Source: Mangifera indica (Eukaryota > Streptophyta > Magnoliopsida > Sapindales > Anacardiaceae). Taken from it: a DNA stretch of 64,000 nucleotides. This document shows positions 1-19,989 of this stretch, one piece after another (the stretch's first letter is position 1; each line of letters starts with the position of its first letter). Location: positions 15,873,945-15,937,944 of the forward strand of contig NC_058140.1 of the NCBI RefSeq assembly GCF_011075055.1, written 5' to 3'. The position numbers and the translations under genes are program-made. The notes below the pieces were generated by a model. It was not told the origin of the DNA. It saw only the letters and a program-made list of their open reading frames with translations, and did not search any database.

Positions 1-1
1 C

Positions 2-703
2 AGGTTACAGAAGGATAACTTACAAAACTTGCCCCGTTATTTCACTAGTACTTACGTTACTTCAGTGAATATCGCCCTGTGCACTTACCCTTTACTCAGC
101 ACTATCCTTCTTGGGCTTTTTGCTACCGTCCTAACTGTCTACTTGTTTTGGTTGGGAAGGCGGATTTTGCAATTGGTTATCAATAAGGGTTTGCAGAAAA
201 GGGTTTACACATTAATAGTCTCAGTTACCAGTTTCCTTCCTCTAAGGGTTCTTTTACTTGGTTTATCTGTTTTATCAAAACCAGAAGATGTTCTGTTTGA
301 AGTTCTTGTGTTCTTAGCGTTTCTTGGCCTTTTAATTTGTGCTGGGGTCTGTATTTTTATGCTTGTATACTGCCCGGTTGCGGATTCCTTGGCTCTTGGA
401 AATATTCAGGATTTGGAGGCTCGGAGAAGATTTATTGATGATCATATTGACACCGTTTCTCTTATTGCAAACCAGTGCCACACTGATGAAAGCCTTGAAA
501 TTAGCCCCGGGAGAAACTCTGACACCTCAAACAAGCGCAGATCCATCTCATTTCGTACGTATGGAAGAGATGGGACTTCCAGTAGCCCCTATGTGGAACT
601 GAGCCTCTTCTCACCCAGCCATGATGCAACTGAAACAGGATCAGCATCTCCACCACTTCTGGGCTGGCCTATGCGGCATTCGGCACAAGTTGATGAACCC
701 TAA
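2..703 (+). CDS. Multi-pass membrane protein, C-terminal part (5' end outside window)
   Basis: The frame is open from base 2 to the TAA at 701-703, so this is the 3' part of a gene that starts upstream; no start codon should be assigned here. About 233 residues are visible. Three long hydrophobic segments can be seen: one starting VNIALCTYPLL, one starting VYTLIVSVTSF, and one starting DVLFEVLVFLAF. They are followed by a hydrophilic, Ser-rich tail of about 90 residues that begins around ARRRFIDDHIDTV. This layout fits a polytopic membrane protein with a cytosolic or lumenal tail. I do not recognise the family with certainty and give no function. The 3'UTR probably runs to roughly 930, where the sequence becomes T-rich. 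Confidence 0.6.
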   Translation, partial: RLQKDNLQNLPRYFTSTYVTSVNIALCTYPLLSTILLGLFATVLTVYLFWLGRRILQLVINKGLQKRVYTLIVSVTSFLPLRVLLLGLSVLSKPEDVLFEVLVFLAFLGLLICAGVCIFMLVYCPVADSLALGNIQDLEARRRFIDDHIDTVSLIANQCHTDESLEISPGRNSDTSNKRRSISFRTYGRDGTSSSPYVELSLFSPSHDATETGSASPPLLGWPMRHSAQVDEP

Positions 704-2282
704 AAGCAAGCAAGAACTCGTGGTGAATATCAATTTTGTGGAAAAGACAAAAAAAAAAAAAAACTGACTGTAAAGGGTTTAGCTTCAATAAGGAGTTTTT
801 ATTTCTGGTTTGTTTATTTTGTTTTATTTTACATTCAGATATCACAGTTTTTGACTGATGGGAATGTATAATCCCGCTTTTTCCCTTGCTGTAACATTTC
901 TATAAAAGCATTGTTTTTTAATTTTTAATTTTTGGTTTTAGCCGGTGCATTGCTTTCCTATTATCTCTTTATGCTTCAACTCCGAGGCGGATTCGTATAG
1001 TTATTGATGATTAAAATTTGTTTGAAACAAAATTAGAGAAATTTGAGTAGGTTGGATATCTTCAGGACTATTTTGATTCATTTGATGAACTATACTCTAG
1101 GGTTGGAATAAGGGAAGATCAGATTCTTGGTTTCTTTTTATTATGTTTAATCGGTGACCTACGGATGTTGGTTATAAATTAGAATGTTCAGGCCTAACAT
1201 TTTTGTGGAGGCATACGTACTCTTGCAAAATTGCAGGAGATAACCGTAACCAAATAGACGTCAGTTCAGACCGTCACAAATAGCTCTTACAGTCAAGGGC
1301 CCCTGTTTTTAGTTTGGTGAACAGTTTGCAGCCATACACAAATGTAAGAAAAACCAACTTTTGTGGTTCAATTGCACGCAGACACTGGTGAGGAAGAAGA
1401 CAAGGAACATGAGCAGCTTGCACGTAAGTTAGGACAGGATTTGCACTGTGGTTTTGTATGTAAGGAGTTTGGGTAGAGGATACGAGAGCATACCTTCTTT
1501 ACTGTTGTTTATAGACTGCTATGATTGGACACCTGGAGCCCGGTGGCTAGTCACTCTTGGTGAAATCTTTTGGGACTATGAGTGGCTGAGACTGATATTT
1601 CTAGTTGGGGACAACAATGTCTGTCGAATATCAATAAGAGGGAGGAGATGTCTCTTATAGTATCAGATGATAGTCACCTTCATAACTTACTAATGAAAGA
1701 TTAATGGCCAATGTTTATTTACCTGAATCGGATTTTGACTTAATCAAATAATTCATCTACAAATTGACGGATCTCATTAATATCATTAATATAATATAAT
1801 TAAAATTATATATATTTATCAGATAACGTGAATAATAAATATTTCTATTTTAATAAAATTTGTGTCTAATCACAGTTTATAAACCTATATATGATGTATA
1901 AAAGATAATCTTTCTTATATATATAATCTTTATTAAATAATATATATCAATAAAATTATGTATATAATTATATGGTTAAATATTATTTTATTTTTAATTA
2001 TATAATAATATATTATTATTTATGTATTATACACATAAAGTTAGTAATGTATGAATAAAACTGCCATTGTAAATGAAATCTCAGTTGAATGTAGACGTTA
2101 AAAGTTTTGACTCTAGAATTACGCAAGTCCTCACAACCATTGGAAACTTGAATTACTTGTCAAAATCAATGGAAGAAAAAATTATGCTTCCGAAAAATAA
2201 GTCAAAATACAATATAAAGCATTGGAATAGTGCACCTCCTTGAAGCGGGAATTAACAGCAGATGATATTCAAATAAGAGACC
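704..2282. other. Intergenic spacer
   Basis: The first 200-250 bases are probably 3'UTR of the membrane protein gene. 1190-1660 is less AT-rich and holds a 70-codon open frame, but it has no recognisable domain and I do not call it a gene. 1740-2060 is very AT-rich and includes a partial copy of the dispersed AT-rich repeat also seen near 41.9, 43.1 and 54.4 kb. The promoter of the downstream subtilase must lie in 2060-2282; I could not fix a TATA box there. Confidence 0.5.
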
Positions 2283-5200
2283 ATGAGGGTTTCTTTTTGT
2301 CTGCTGTTATTCGTCTTTTGTTTCTCCATTTTTCGAACACCAGCTTTTGCTGGAAAACAGGCAAGCCTATTTTTCTTTCCCCTACTTTAGACTTAAATTT
2401 TTATTTTATAGCAAAAATCTTGGAAATCCATTCTTAAGATGGTGCTGAAGAATTTGGGTATTATTGTTGGATGGATTTGTGTATGGTTAGATTATGCAAG
2501 AAATATTGAAATGGGTTACATTATATAGCTTGAAATCCAGATAAAATGTGGTCATTTTGGGCGGTTGCCATTGATTTTTAATTCTTCATTTTCCTTTCTT
2601 TCAAATGAAAACTTTCGATTTTTTTATTGATGCAGGCTTACATAGTTTATTTAGGATCATATCCCAACCGTTTTGACAATACAGCTACTGATCATGATAG
2701 GGCCGTAAGGTATCATCAAGCAATTCTAGGATCATGCTTGGGAAGGTAAAGGTTTTCGAAATCTTCTCTATTTTTTTTCCATTCAGAATTAGCATAAACT
2801 TTATTCATTTAAATTTTTCTGGAGCAGTACCAAGAAGGCAAAAAGCTCAATCTTTTACTCTTACAACCGATTTATCAATGGCTTTGCTGCAAACCTTGCC
2901 GAGGACGAAGTACCGAAAGTCAGGAGTAAGAAATTCAATTTCTATACATTTCTGATATATATCTCTGTGTAGTACAATTTCAATGTGCAATGAAAGAGAC
3001 CTTAATTTCTTCCCTGATCTTGGAAGTTTTCACACTTTCTGATTGGAGTGACTTCATAGGTTGATAAATGACTTTTTTTTTTGTGTGTGTTTAATGTAGG
3101 TCACCCAAAAGTTCTATCTGTTTTCTTGAGTAAAGGAAGGAAAGTTCAGACGACAAATTCATGGGATTTTCTTGGATTAGAGAAAGGCTTGAAAATTTCT
3201 TTATTCTCGCCATGGAAGGAAGCCAAGTTTGGTGAAGAAGTAATTATAGGCAACCTCGACCATGGTAGGTTTCAAATCCCTTCTATTTCTACATTTCAAA
3301 TCATTATTGAAATATTGTAAAGATTGATGAACATCATGTTTTGGAAACTTTTTTTTTATGATGTCATATGCCATAGTTTTGATTGACTTTCAAGTTCTTT
3401 TCAATATATTTTTTTTCATAATTTTATTATCCTTCACTTTTACATGTCTTACTAAAAAGGTGTTTGGCCTGAATCAAAGAGCTTCAGTGATGAAGGAATG
3501 CCTCCGGTGCCCGCAAGGTGGCGAGGAATCTGCCAAACTAACAAAAGGGATGGAATTCAATGCAACAGGTTTTTCTCTCATCATCCTTAGACTATATTCG
3601 ATTGACTTTATTTCTTTATTCATATCTACTTTAGACGCATAATTCATTATGATTCTATCTTAGAGTTTTTCAAACAAAAATACATTTTGATAACATAGAA
3701 GCTTATAGGCTATTTTATCAATCTTCTTTTAACATTTTTAAAGATGAAATCTTAAGATTGAATCAAAAAAGAAATGAATGAATATGCAATATCTTAATAG
3801 TGAATTAAATTGTTACAAATAGTAAAAGAGTCAATCCTAAAAGTGCAAATGATTTGTTTTATCACTTAGGAGATGTGCACATGATCTATTTCGTCACTCA
3901 GGATTTGCATCAAAGATGAATCCTAGCCCCTAGACGACCAATGAGGACATTGGACCCAATAAGTGGGGTGAATGTAACATGCTATATCACATAGAAAAGA
4001 AGTTGAAGACAAACTAAATGGTGTGAAATCTCTTAAACTATCATTACAAATTTTGGATTGTAAATGTAACATGTTACATCACTAGGAAAGGAAAGTTGAA
4101 GTAATTGAATTTTCTACAAGCTTCTAAATTATCAAAACAATTATTGGGTTTCAAAACATTAAAGTAAAAATGTGATGAACCGTGTGTGTAAAGCAAACAA
4201 TATCTTACAAGTTAGATAGTTTAAATTTCCACTTTAATTCTTAATTAGCTTTCTAACTTTTTAGCATCTATTTTTTCCCTTCTTGTTTAATTAAAGTACA
4301 TATAACTGAGTTTTGAATGCAGCAAGTTGATAGGAGTAAGGTATTACAATAGAAATTATCTTCAAATGGCTCGAAGGATTGCTCGTAGACACAATACAAC
4401 CTATCATCCAACTGTAAGAGTTATCACGGCACGTGACTACAATGGCCATGGCACACACACTCTATCAACAGCCGGTGGAAACTTTGTTCCTAATGTCAGT
4501 TTTTTTGGGCAAGGCCATGGAGTTGCGAAAGGTGGAGCACCTAGAGCTCGTATTGCTTCATATAAGGTATGCTGGGATGCCATTGGAGATGTGGGCGAGT
4601 GCTTTGATGCAGATATCATGGCGGGCATCGAAGCTGCAATCAGTGATGGTGTTGATATCCTTTCTATCTCTCTTGGGGGGCTACCAAATGAATATATTCA
4701 TGAATCACTTTCAATTGGTTGCTTTCATGCTGTTAAAAATGGTATTCTTGTTGTTGCTGCTGGTGGAAACTCTGGACCAATTCCATCAACCGTTTCAAAT
4801 GTGGCTCCATGGATTTTCACCGTTGCTGCCAGCACAACAAACAGACAGTTTGTAAATTATATTACACTCGGCAACAAGCAGGTCATCAAGGTATGATTTC
4901 CATCATGGTATTAGCAATTCAGATGAGAAGAAGATCCTGATTTATATATTCTGAATTGTCTCCTGTTTGATTTTCCAGGGATTCAGCCTCTCGGAAAAAG
5001 GCTTGGAGCCTGAAAAGTTCTATCCAGTGATAACTGGAACAGATGCTAAGCTTCCTAATGCAACTATTGAGGAAGCGTGAGTAAATTACAGCATCTTTTT
5101 TAATACTATGAATTAATTACATTTCTGAAAAAATTATTTCTTGAATTTCCTGTAATGTGCTTCATCAACTTGTATTACAGCTCTATATGCAACCCTGAGA

Positions 5201-6598
5201 CCCTTGATCATTCCAAAGTTCGGGGAAAAATCATGGTCTGCCGTCGGGAAGAGCCTGTAAGTCTTCAATACGGCAAGTTTGCTGCTGCTGTAGGAGCTGC
5301 TGGAGTTATTATAGCCAACACCAAAAGCATGGGATTCGACACTTCAAGCGATCCTCACATCATCACAGCTTCCCTGGTCAACTCTGTAGATGCTGATTCT
5401 ATATATGCCTATATGAAATCTACCATGTATATATCTTTCTTCCTGTTACTTCAAATTCTTTGGAATCTCCATTTTATAGAATGACCCATTTGCTGTGTGC
5501 TTATGAGTGATTCTTACAGGTCTCCAGTTGCACATATAAGTGAAGTAAAGACAGAATTTGATGAGAACTCAACTATATCAATGGCTTCATTTTCATCCAG
5601 GGGACCTAATTTAATTGAGTCAGCCATCCTCAAGGTTTACAAAGGAATTAATTAACCATCAATTTTTTTTTTTTTTTTTTGTGCTTATGGTTTCTAAAAT
5701 TTTGATTTCTACTTAGCCTGATATCACTGCACCTGGCGTGAACATAATTGCTGCTTACAGTGGTGCAAAAACAGCAACTACATTACAAGATGATAATCGT
5801 CTGGTTCCTTATCTTCCTCTCTCCGGTACTTCAATGGCATGCCCTCATGTTTCTGGCATTGCCGCACTTGTCAAAACTCTCCACTCAGACTGGAGCCCTG
5901 CTGCCATTCGATCTGCAATAATGACTACTGGTGAAATAAAAAAACCAACATGTTTAATATAGTTCCAAAGGCATGTTTACAGGCTTTCTGATTATGCTAT
6001 ACTTGCATATTTTGCAGCTACCCCAAGTGACAGAAATGGGCGTCCAATTTTAGATTACAACAGAACTGAAGCAACCCCGTTTGCATATGGCGCCGGACAT
6101 GTGAATCCAACTAATGCATTGGATCCTGGCCTTGTTTATGACTTGAATCCGGAAAATTACTTGGACTATTTATGTGCCCATGGATACAATGACAGCCTCC
6201 TCAGATCTTTTACAATCTCAGACAAGCCTTACTCATGTCCTCTGTTTTTCAGAATGGAAGACTTCAATTACCCTTCCATTTTCATCCCTAAACTCAATGG
6301 CCCAGTAAAGTATACCCGTTATCTTAAGAATGTGGGTACACCTGGAACATATAATGTGAGCGTCAAGGCACCAGCCGGCGTCTCCATTTCTGTTCAACCA
6401 GCTACTTTGCAGTTCGATAACTATGGCGACGAGAAGAAATTTGAAGTGATGTTTAATGTTGTGGGTAATATAACTAGTGATGGTAAGGACTATGCTTTTG
6501 GGGAACTTACATGGTCAGATGGCACTCATTCTGTAAGGAGTCCTATCGTCATGAAGCTGAAGATGGAAGAAAAAAAATTATTTTCTATAAGCTTTTGA
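2283..6598 (+). CDS. Subtilisin-like serine protease (plant subtilase, SBT5 type)
   Basis: Secreted serine endopeptidase (family S8) that would act in the cell wall or apoplast. Proposed exons: 2283-2360, 2636-2745, 2828-2925, 3100-3264, 3460-3568, 4323-4890, 4979-5076, 5181-5426, 5520-5634, 5717-5930, 6018-6598; the sum is 2382 nt, 793 aa, in frame. Order of parts: signal peptide (about residues 1-24), I9 propeptide beginning AYIVYLGS, mature enzyme beginning about Thr113 (TTNSWDFLG), catalytic Asp149, His229 (NGHGTHT), oxyanion Asn336 (GGNSGP), PA domain, catalytic Ser568 ([11 protein letters not shown]) and a C-terminal fibronectin-III-like domain. Length is normal for the family. Oddities: the catalytic Asp is followed by His (NLDHG) where the family has Thr or Ser, and the first intron appears to be of the GC-AG class. 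SBT5.3/5.4 is the nearest subgroup by eye; the exact orthologue is uncertain. Confidence 0.93.
3969..4140. repeat. Imperfect direct repeat in subtilase intron 5
   Basis: Two stretches starting near 3972 and 4066 share the pattern TGTAACATG, then ATATCAC or TACATCAC, then an A/G-rich run ending GTTGAAG. They lie about 95 bases apart inside the 754-bp intron between exons 5 and 6. This may be a remnant of a small LTR or other transposon; no terminal structure can be fixed. Confidence 0.35.
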
Positions 6599-9500
6599 TC
6601 TCATCAAGAGAGGTAAATTATGTGATGTAAAGACAATTATAGTGGCTATCAAAAGTGTTAACTAATTTATATATTAAGTCATTCTTAAATAGGTTTAAAA
6701 AGTTCAGGTTAATACTCAGATAATTATATTACAATTTTTATGTCTATGAGCCAATGTCAAATCCATTATAAAAAGAGTTATGTTATGTGCATATATTTTT
6801 GTGCAAGACTATTGAAATCTCAATAAGAGAAGGGGTGATCAAAATTCTATGGAAGGACAATTATTAATTAACTCTTTTCACAGACCCAGTCACCCAGCAC
6901 TAACAATTGGTCCTCAACTTAACAGGTAACAAAATGAAATTTTAATCCTTATTGCATAGTTAATAATTTTAGCACATTCATGGAGAAGCACCATCTAAAC
7001 CTATCTAAATGACTTAGTCTCAAATTGATATGAGCTAGTCTTGAAAGTTGGCACAATTCAATTAAGCTATATTTGAATTCACTTGACCCAAATTTGAACT
7101 GAGTTTAACTTGAGAGAGTCAATTCGTTTTTAAAACTGAATCGAATTTAAGTTAGAGAGAGTTTGACACAAATCAAGAGATGATTCAATTTAGTTTAAAC
7201 TTAGTTCAAAGCTCAATTAAGATTATGCCTAATAATTTTCAAAATAACATTGTTGTATTTGTTATTGGATAAAATAACTTCATTTTGTCAAAGAATCATA
7301 AATTGAAATTACAAATTTGAGCTACGAATTTAATTTGAATTCAAGTTAAACTATTTGCATTCAAATCAAGTTATAACTATCATTCATTTTAACTCAACGA
7401 ACTCAAATCAAATTTGAACCAAATTATTTTTTTATTAAAGTCAAACTCAAATAAATGGATATTTGAACTCGATTAGATTCATATCTATCCATACTCAAAG
7501 ACTTCTTTTTATTTATAATAAAGTAAAATATTCTTAAAAAAAATAAAAATAAAATACACCTATCAATTTTTATCAAACATAATAATATTTTATATTAATA
7601 ATCTTTTAAATAATGTATTATTATAATATTTTTATTTTTATTAATAAAATATTATTTAAATCAAACCATACTTTAAATAGGTAGAATTGCTCAACTCATC
7701 TTATTTATTAAGTCATTAATAGATGTTTGACATATTTGTATCGATGAGCTTTGGATTTATGTATAGGCCAAAGGATCATCTCCCCACCATGCAAGGTTTA
7801 ATGAAATCGCAAATTTTCATCAATTAATTTTAAAAAATTTAAATATTTATTTATATATTAAAATTAAAAATAAAAAAATTTATCAAATTTTCTTTTATAA
7901 ATTTAAAAAATTAATAATTTTTTTTTAACCCAAGGTTTGAAAAATACTGAAATCCCATAGGGTTTTTCTTTTCGCTACAAACAATTTATCATTAATAAAT
8001 GCTTGACATATTTGCTTTGATGAGCTTTGGATTTATGTATATTTATATATCCATTCTCACCAACAATGACAGTGAAATTGTAATTTAAATTTTTTGTTGT
8101 GTTGTAATATCTTCATTTGCTTCCTCGATAATACCCATTTCATCATTTTATTCATAATATTTTTGTTCTTATTATTATTAATTATTCAGTAATTTAATCC
8201 TTTATTTAAATATTTTATAAAAGCATTTTTGTCATATTATTATTAAATAATGGGAATATTTAGGTAGGGACGAAAGAGGCATATGTTTCACTGCTAGCGT
8301 TTTCGGCAAACAATGATTCCTCACCGGATTATTATATGCCGTTCTATTATACTATAATTAAAGTCGGACACCGATTTTTTACCAAAAAAATTTATTATAA
8401 TAAAAAAAATATTTTTTTTATTTATTGTTACCACATTTTAGTTGTAAATAATATTGGTTTAAGTTATTAATTTTAATTAATATTAACAGATGAAAATTCT
8501 CTTAAAATTTTTGAGTATTTATTATAAATATTTTTAATAATATTATTGGTTATTTATATTACTCTTTTTAAATAGCCAAAAAATAGGACTTTATATTTAT
8601 AAAGAAAGACAATAATATTTATATTTAAGAATTTTCAATTATTAATTATTTTTTAGTTAATACTACACTATCCTGAGATTTTTATATGGGAGGACCTCTC
8701 ATTTTCTGCCACTTCATCAGAAATGAATACAAAGTTGAAGCGGACTTTCCAACAACAGTTTGATAAAAATAAAGGATAATTAAAAAATAAAATAAGTATT
8801 TATCAATAATTATTTTTAAAATGTTTTTATGATTTTGTATCTCAATTCTAAAAATAAAAAGAGGAAACCATATCTATAAATAATAATTAGAAAATAATTT
8901 CCATTATTTTATATTATTTTCAAAATTAAATAATTATTTAAAAAAATTAAAAAGTTGATAAAAGTCTTTATCACATGCATTGTCATCCTGTAAAACCCAA
9001 GAAAACAGTTCCCTTTTAGACAAAAAAACCCTTAACCCCTTTTAAATTATTCAATACCCTAATTATCCCATCTAGTTTCAAAAGTATGACATAAGCCCTA
9101 TATTTGGTCAATCCAAATCAAACTCATTTTGTAAGTTATAAAATTCATATATAATACAAAAATTATCTTTAACTTATCTATTATATTTATTTAATTTCAG
9201 TGGTCAATGGTCAATAATAATTTAAATAATAAATTTATGATTTATTGGATTGTGTAATTCATAGAATAGTACCTAAAATAATTTGTTTATTATATGATAT
9301 AATTCAATATTTAGGAATTTATAAATAATAATTATTCTTTAGTTTAGTAATATTTTATTATCAAAAATAAAAAATTATCACAAAGTTAACTGGGTATAAA
9401 TTATTATTATATTTGATAAAAATGAGTAAATATAAATAATTATTATATCTAATTAGAGATAATAAAAAATATTAAGATATTATTTTATTTAAATTTTATT

Positions 9501-10450
9501 AGATATAATTATTTTAAAATATTCTTTATATTAATTGTTATATTAATTGAAAATAAGAGTATTTATGTCATTAAAATTAATATAATAATATGATTGTAAT
9601 AAAATCAAAATTGTATTGATAATATTTTCATATTTAAGAAGGAAATGATAATAAAAAATATACTACCATACTAATCTTTAAACACATGAACCAAACACCT
9701 TTAAGTGTAATCTAACAATATCTTACTTATAAATAAATTTTATAAAAATGTTTTCAATAAAATTATGTATATAAACATCTGTGATTTGGTAATGTTATAT
9801 CTCTAATTTAAATGCATAAAATTATATGTATAGCGTTCCTCAAAATGTTTTAGATTAGGCCAAAAGACTTATCCCCATCCCATGATTTAGTTTATTCTTA
9901 AACTTTTTATCTATAAAATTTTAAAATTTAAAATATCTATCTATAAACAGATAAAGTTAATAATATAAGTTAGAGTTTTATTTATAGTATTATCTAATAT
10001 TAAAGTTTTATTTATAATCTCCAAACATATCTTATTTCTTTCCGTTTCTATCAAAAAATTCCAAACACCCTAATTTAATTGTAAAATAATTTATACTTAA
10101 AATTATATTGTTCATAACTTTGTACAAAGAAAAATAAAATTATAAAATTTTTTTATAACTCAAAAATTGTGAGTGCAATAAATTTTTGAAGAAAGAAATG
10201 GCATGCATGTTTTAAAATGATATATTTCTTTATTATAGATTGAGAAAAATATCATAATTTTAAAAAGTTAATAAAATATGGTCATTTAAGAAATTTGTGG
10301 GGCTAATAGTATTAAAACAAACATGAAGGGTCTAAAAATTGTCTCATCCTAAATCGGTCCAGTCAAGTTCGAATTATAATTATAATTTTTATTTTTATTT
10401 TATTTTTCGATATTGGGCCGTTATAATATAATGACCGGTAAGACCGTAAC
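6599..10450. other. AT-rich intergenic spacer with transposon relics
   Basis: No coding region is supported. 6599 to about 6850 is probably subtilase 3'UTR. 7010-7500 is a repeat rich in the words CAAATTTGAA and TTTGAACT, similar in style to 44030-44400. 7760-7980 and 9855-10060 both carry phrases like 'atCCCCACCATGCAAGGTTT' or 'ATCCCCATCCCATGA' joined to poly-AT tracts; they resemble worn ends of the element family seen at 22057-23051 and 45925-46790. The rest is simple AT sequence. Confidence 0.5.
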
Positions 10451-10457
10451 TATATAA
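10451..10457 (+). promoter_or_regulatory. TATA box of the glucosylceramidase gene
   Basis: TATATAA sits just upstream of a CT-rich leader, with transcription expected about 30 bases downstream (near 10485). The leader ends at a strong donor (CTCTCAG then GTAAGTG, about 10549), and its acceptor (AACAG at 11333) lies six bases before the start codon. The gene therefore has a 5'UTR intron of about 780 bases. Confidence 0.6.
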
Positions 10458-11338
10458 TTTCAGAGAGACCATAAGTTCTTCAATCTTCAAACTCTCCACC
10501 ATTTTCGATTTCGATCATAAGTTTTAATCTTCCAGTTCTTCCTCTCAGGTAAGTGTTTTTACAGTTCCTCCATTTTCTTTCTGTTTCTGATGTTTTTGAC
10601 AGATTTTGATTGCTTCAAGCTCTTGTGTATTATGCATGTGTGTGGTTTTATGTATGTGAGCTTGTTGTTCATGCAATGCATTCATGTGAGTTTTTTGGAT
10701 GAGAAATGAGTGAGCTTTGTGATATTAGTTCTGTGAAAGTGTGGGTATTTTTTTATTTTCTTGGTTTTGAAGTAGTGATGATTTTTTTTTTGTTTGATTG
10801 GATTGACTTCAGTTTTGTTGACCGATCGTATTGAAATTGACCCCATTTAGTGTATTTGTGTTTCTTTGATGAGAAATGAGTGAGTTTTGTGATATTAGTG
10901 CTATGAAAGTGTGCAAATATTTATTTTTTTTGAACTTTTTTTTTGGTTTGAAGTGGCGATGATTTATGCACTGTTTTGTTTTATTTGCATCTGTAGAGTT
11001 TTCAGTTAAGTTTCATTGAAAAATTGTGTTGTGACTTGATCCCATATAATGTAACCGAGGATGCTTAACTTGAGTTTCATTGAATTTGGAGGTTTCAAGG
11101 GAAGGGGAGGTTGTCATCTTAGTACTCTTAACTGTTTGATTTAGTAGAGAATTCAGAATCGAAACTTCCAATGTCTATATGATATAAGAGTTAATGGTCC
11201 CCTTATTGGAATGCCCTGTGTGGAAGAGATTAGATATTTTTGTTGAGGGTTGGTGTTTTGTTTGCCAAGTCAGGATTCAGTTAGTTATATTCTGTTTTCA
11301 CTCTTTTGATTATAGTCTCTATTTGTTTAACAGGAAAG

Positions 11339-18600
<7,262 letters not shown>

Positions 18601-18721
18601 TAGACTGTTCCTGCAACTTATTACTGTCATCCATTCTTGTGTACGCTATGAGACTAATTACAGAAAGGGAAAAGAAATATTGGGACATCCTATAGTGCCT
18701 TGTACTGTATAGGAATATTAC

Positions 18722-18727
18722 AATAAA
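18722..18727 (+). terminator. Poly(A) signal of the glucosylceramidase gene
   Basis: AATAAA about 120 bases past the stop codon, in the expected place for a near-upstream polyadenylation element. Confidence 0.5.
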
Positions 18728-19025
18728 AAGGTTACAAAGACATCAGCTAAACCCTAACAAAACCAACAAAAACCCTCTGCATTTTCGATTGTCTCTTCTT
18801 ATTCAAGGTTATGTTTCATCTTTATTGACACTTTAGCAATAACTCACCACTTCAACATCCAAAAATGACGTTTTGTATTATTTCAAAATCCCACCTGAAC
18901 AAATCTCACTTCCCAGATTCTTCAAAGAAAAATGCAGATCAGGTAACTTCGCTCTATATTTTCTTGATTAATTCGTAACCCATTTCTCCAATTTCATCAT
19001 TAACCACTTTGATTATTGCACTTTC

Positions 19026-19135
19026 TAGGAAGCATCATTATGAAGTGATTTCGCTTTATAAGAGGTTGGATTCAACTGGATTTTCTGCATTCAATGTTTT
19101 TAACATTTTGATTTATTACCTTTCATTCAAGGTAA
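19026..19135 (+). pseudogene. PPR gene fragment (RFL type)
   Basis: In one frame the sequence reads RKHHYEVISLYKRLDSTGFS and, after a short diverged stretch, FNILIYYLSFK. This matches the repeat logic of restorer-of-fertility-like PPR proteins (hYxxVISLYKxLDSxG then TLNILINCF). Only about one PPR unit survives, with no start, no targeting sequence and no downstream repeats. It is best read as a dead fragment dropped in the spacer. Recognition is by eye only. Confidence 0.5.
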
Positions 19136-19329
19136 AGCTAAAATCTCTCTCTGTGTGTGTATATATATATAATCAGACCGTTTGTATTTATAAAACAAAT
19201 AAATAAATCCAGATATATTTCACCAATTTGGCCAACCTCATCCTAATGTCAGCATGTTACCTTTTATTGCCTTTAATTGGACGCACAAATTTTCAAAATT
19301 ATTCCATAACACTCTGGCAAGACGCACGT

Positions 19330-19560
19330 CTGTAGCTCATTGGGATTCTTCACCCACTAAATCATTCCTCAGCTTTCACCTTTTTAAACGATGAAGTACC
19401 TGCTTCTGCCTCCTCCGTCACCGTTACTCTCCTAACCATGATTACGTATCCATTTTCTCTTTTCCCTCACTCACCCATGCCTTGGCCTCCAACTCCACCA
19501 TTGCCGTCAATTATGGCTCAGCCACCGTTAAAGTTGTCATGGCAAGTTAGCTTTTTTTTT
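19330..19560 (+). pseudogene. Possible unidentified coding remnant
   Basis: This block is much less AT-rich than its surroundings. It reads as protein-like sequence only if the frame is changed: SPTKSFLSF then NDEVPASASSVTVTL in different frames, then further sense-looking stretches around 19470-19550. It ends at a T-tract. I do not recognise a family. It may be a decayed gene fragment like those on either side. Confidence 0.25.
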
Positions 19561-19989
19561 TTTTTTGGTCTTTTTAATTTGTAGCAGAATTTTTTAATTT
19601 GCGGAAACGGCGGGACAAGTCTCGTGCAGGTGTCGGGGAGTTTCTGTTTCCGGAACGTTTCGGAAACTTGGAATTCTTCCCCTCCCAAAGTTTCCTTGCA
19701 TCATAGGTCTCTCTGCATCAGGGCTCTTATAAGTTCCCACTGTTAGTCAATGCTAACTTTCAAATGGAATGTGCAATATGAAGCGTGAAAAGTGTTTTTA
19801 GTTAGATAGTTTCATTTGTTATTTTATATTTTAACCGAATCTGTTATTTTATATTTTAACTGAATCATAGGTCTCTCTTGCTTTCCCCTTGTGACTTTCA
19901 TATAACAATTACAAGAGTAGACGTCGTATAAGTGCTCTTCATACTGATTTTAACTTTAAGAGAACCTATAGCACTCATCAACTGGCAGA

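Noticed and set aside
29..31. Start of the first membrane protein at position 29.
   Set aside because: The codon is TTG and the frame is open to the left edge, so this is the inside of a longer coding region.
1448..1660. 70-codon open frame between the first two genes.
   Set aside because: No recognisable domain, start context or neighbouring exons; its length is within chance expectation.
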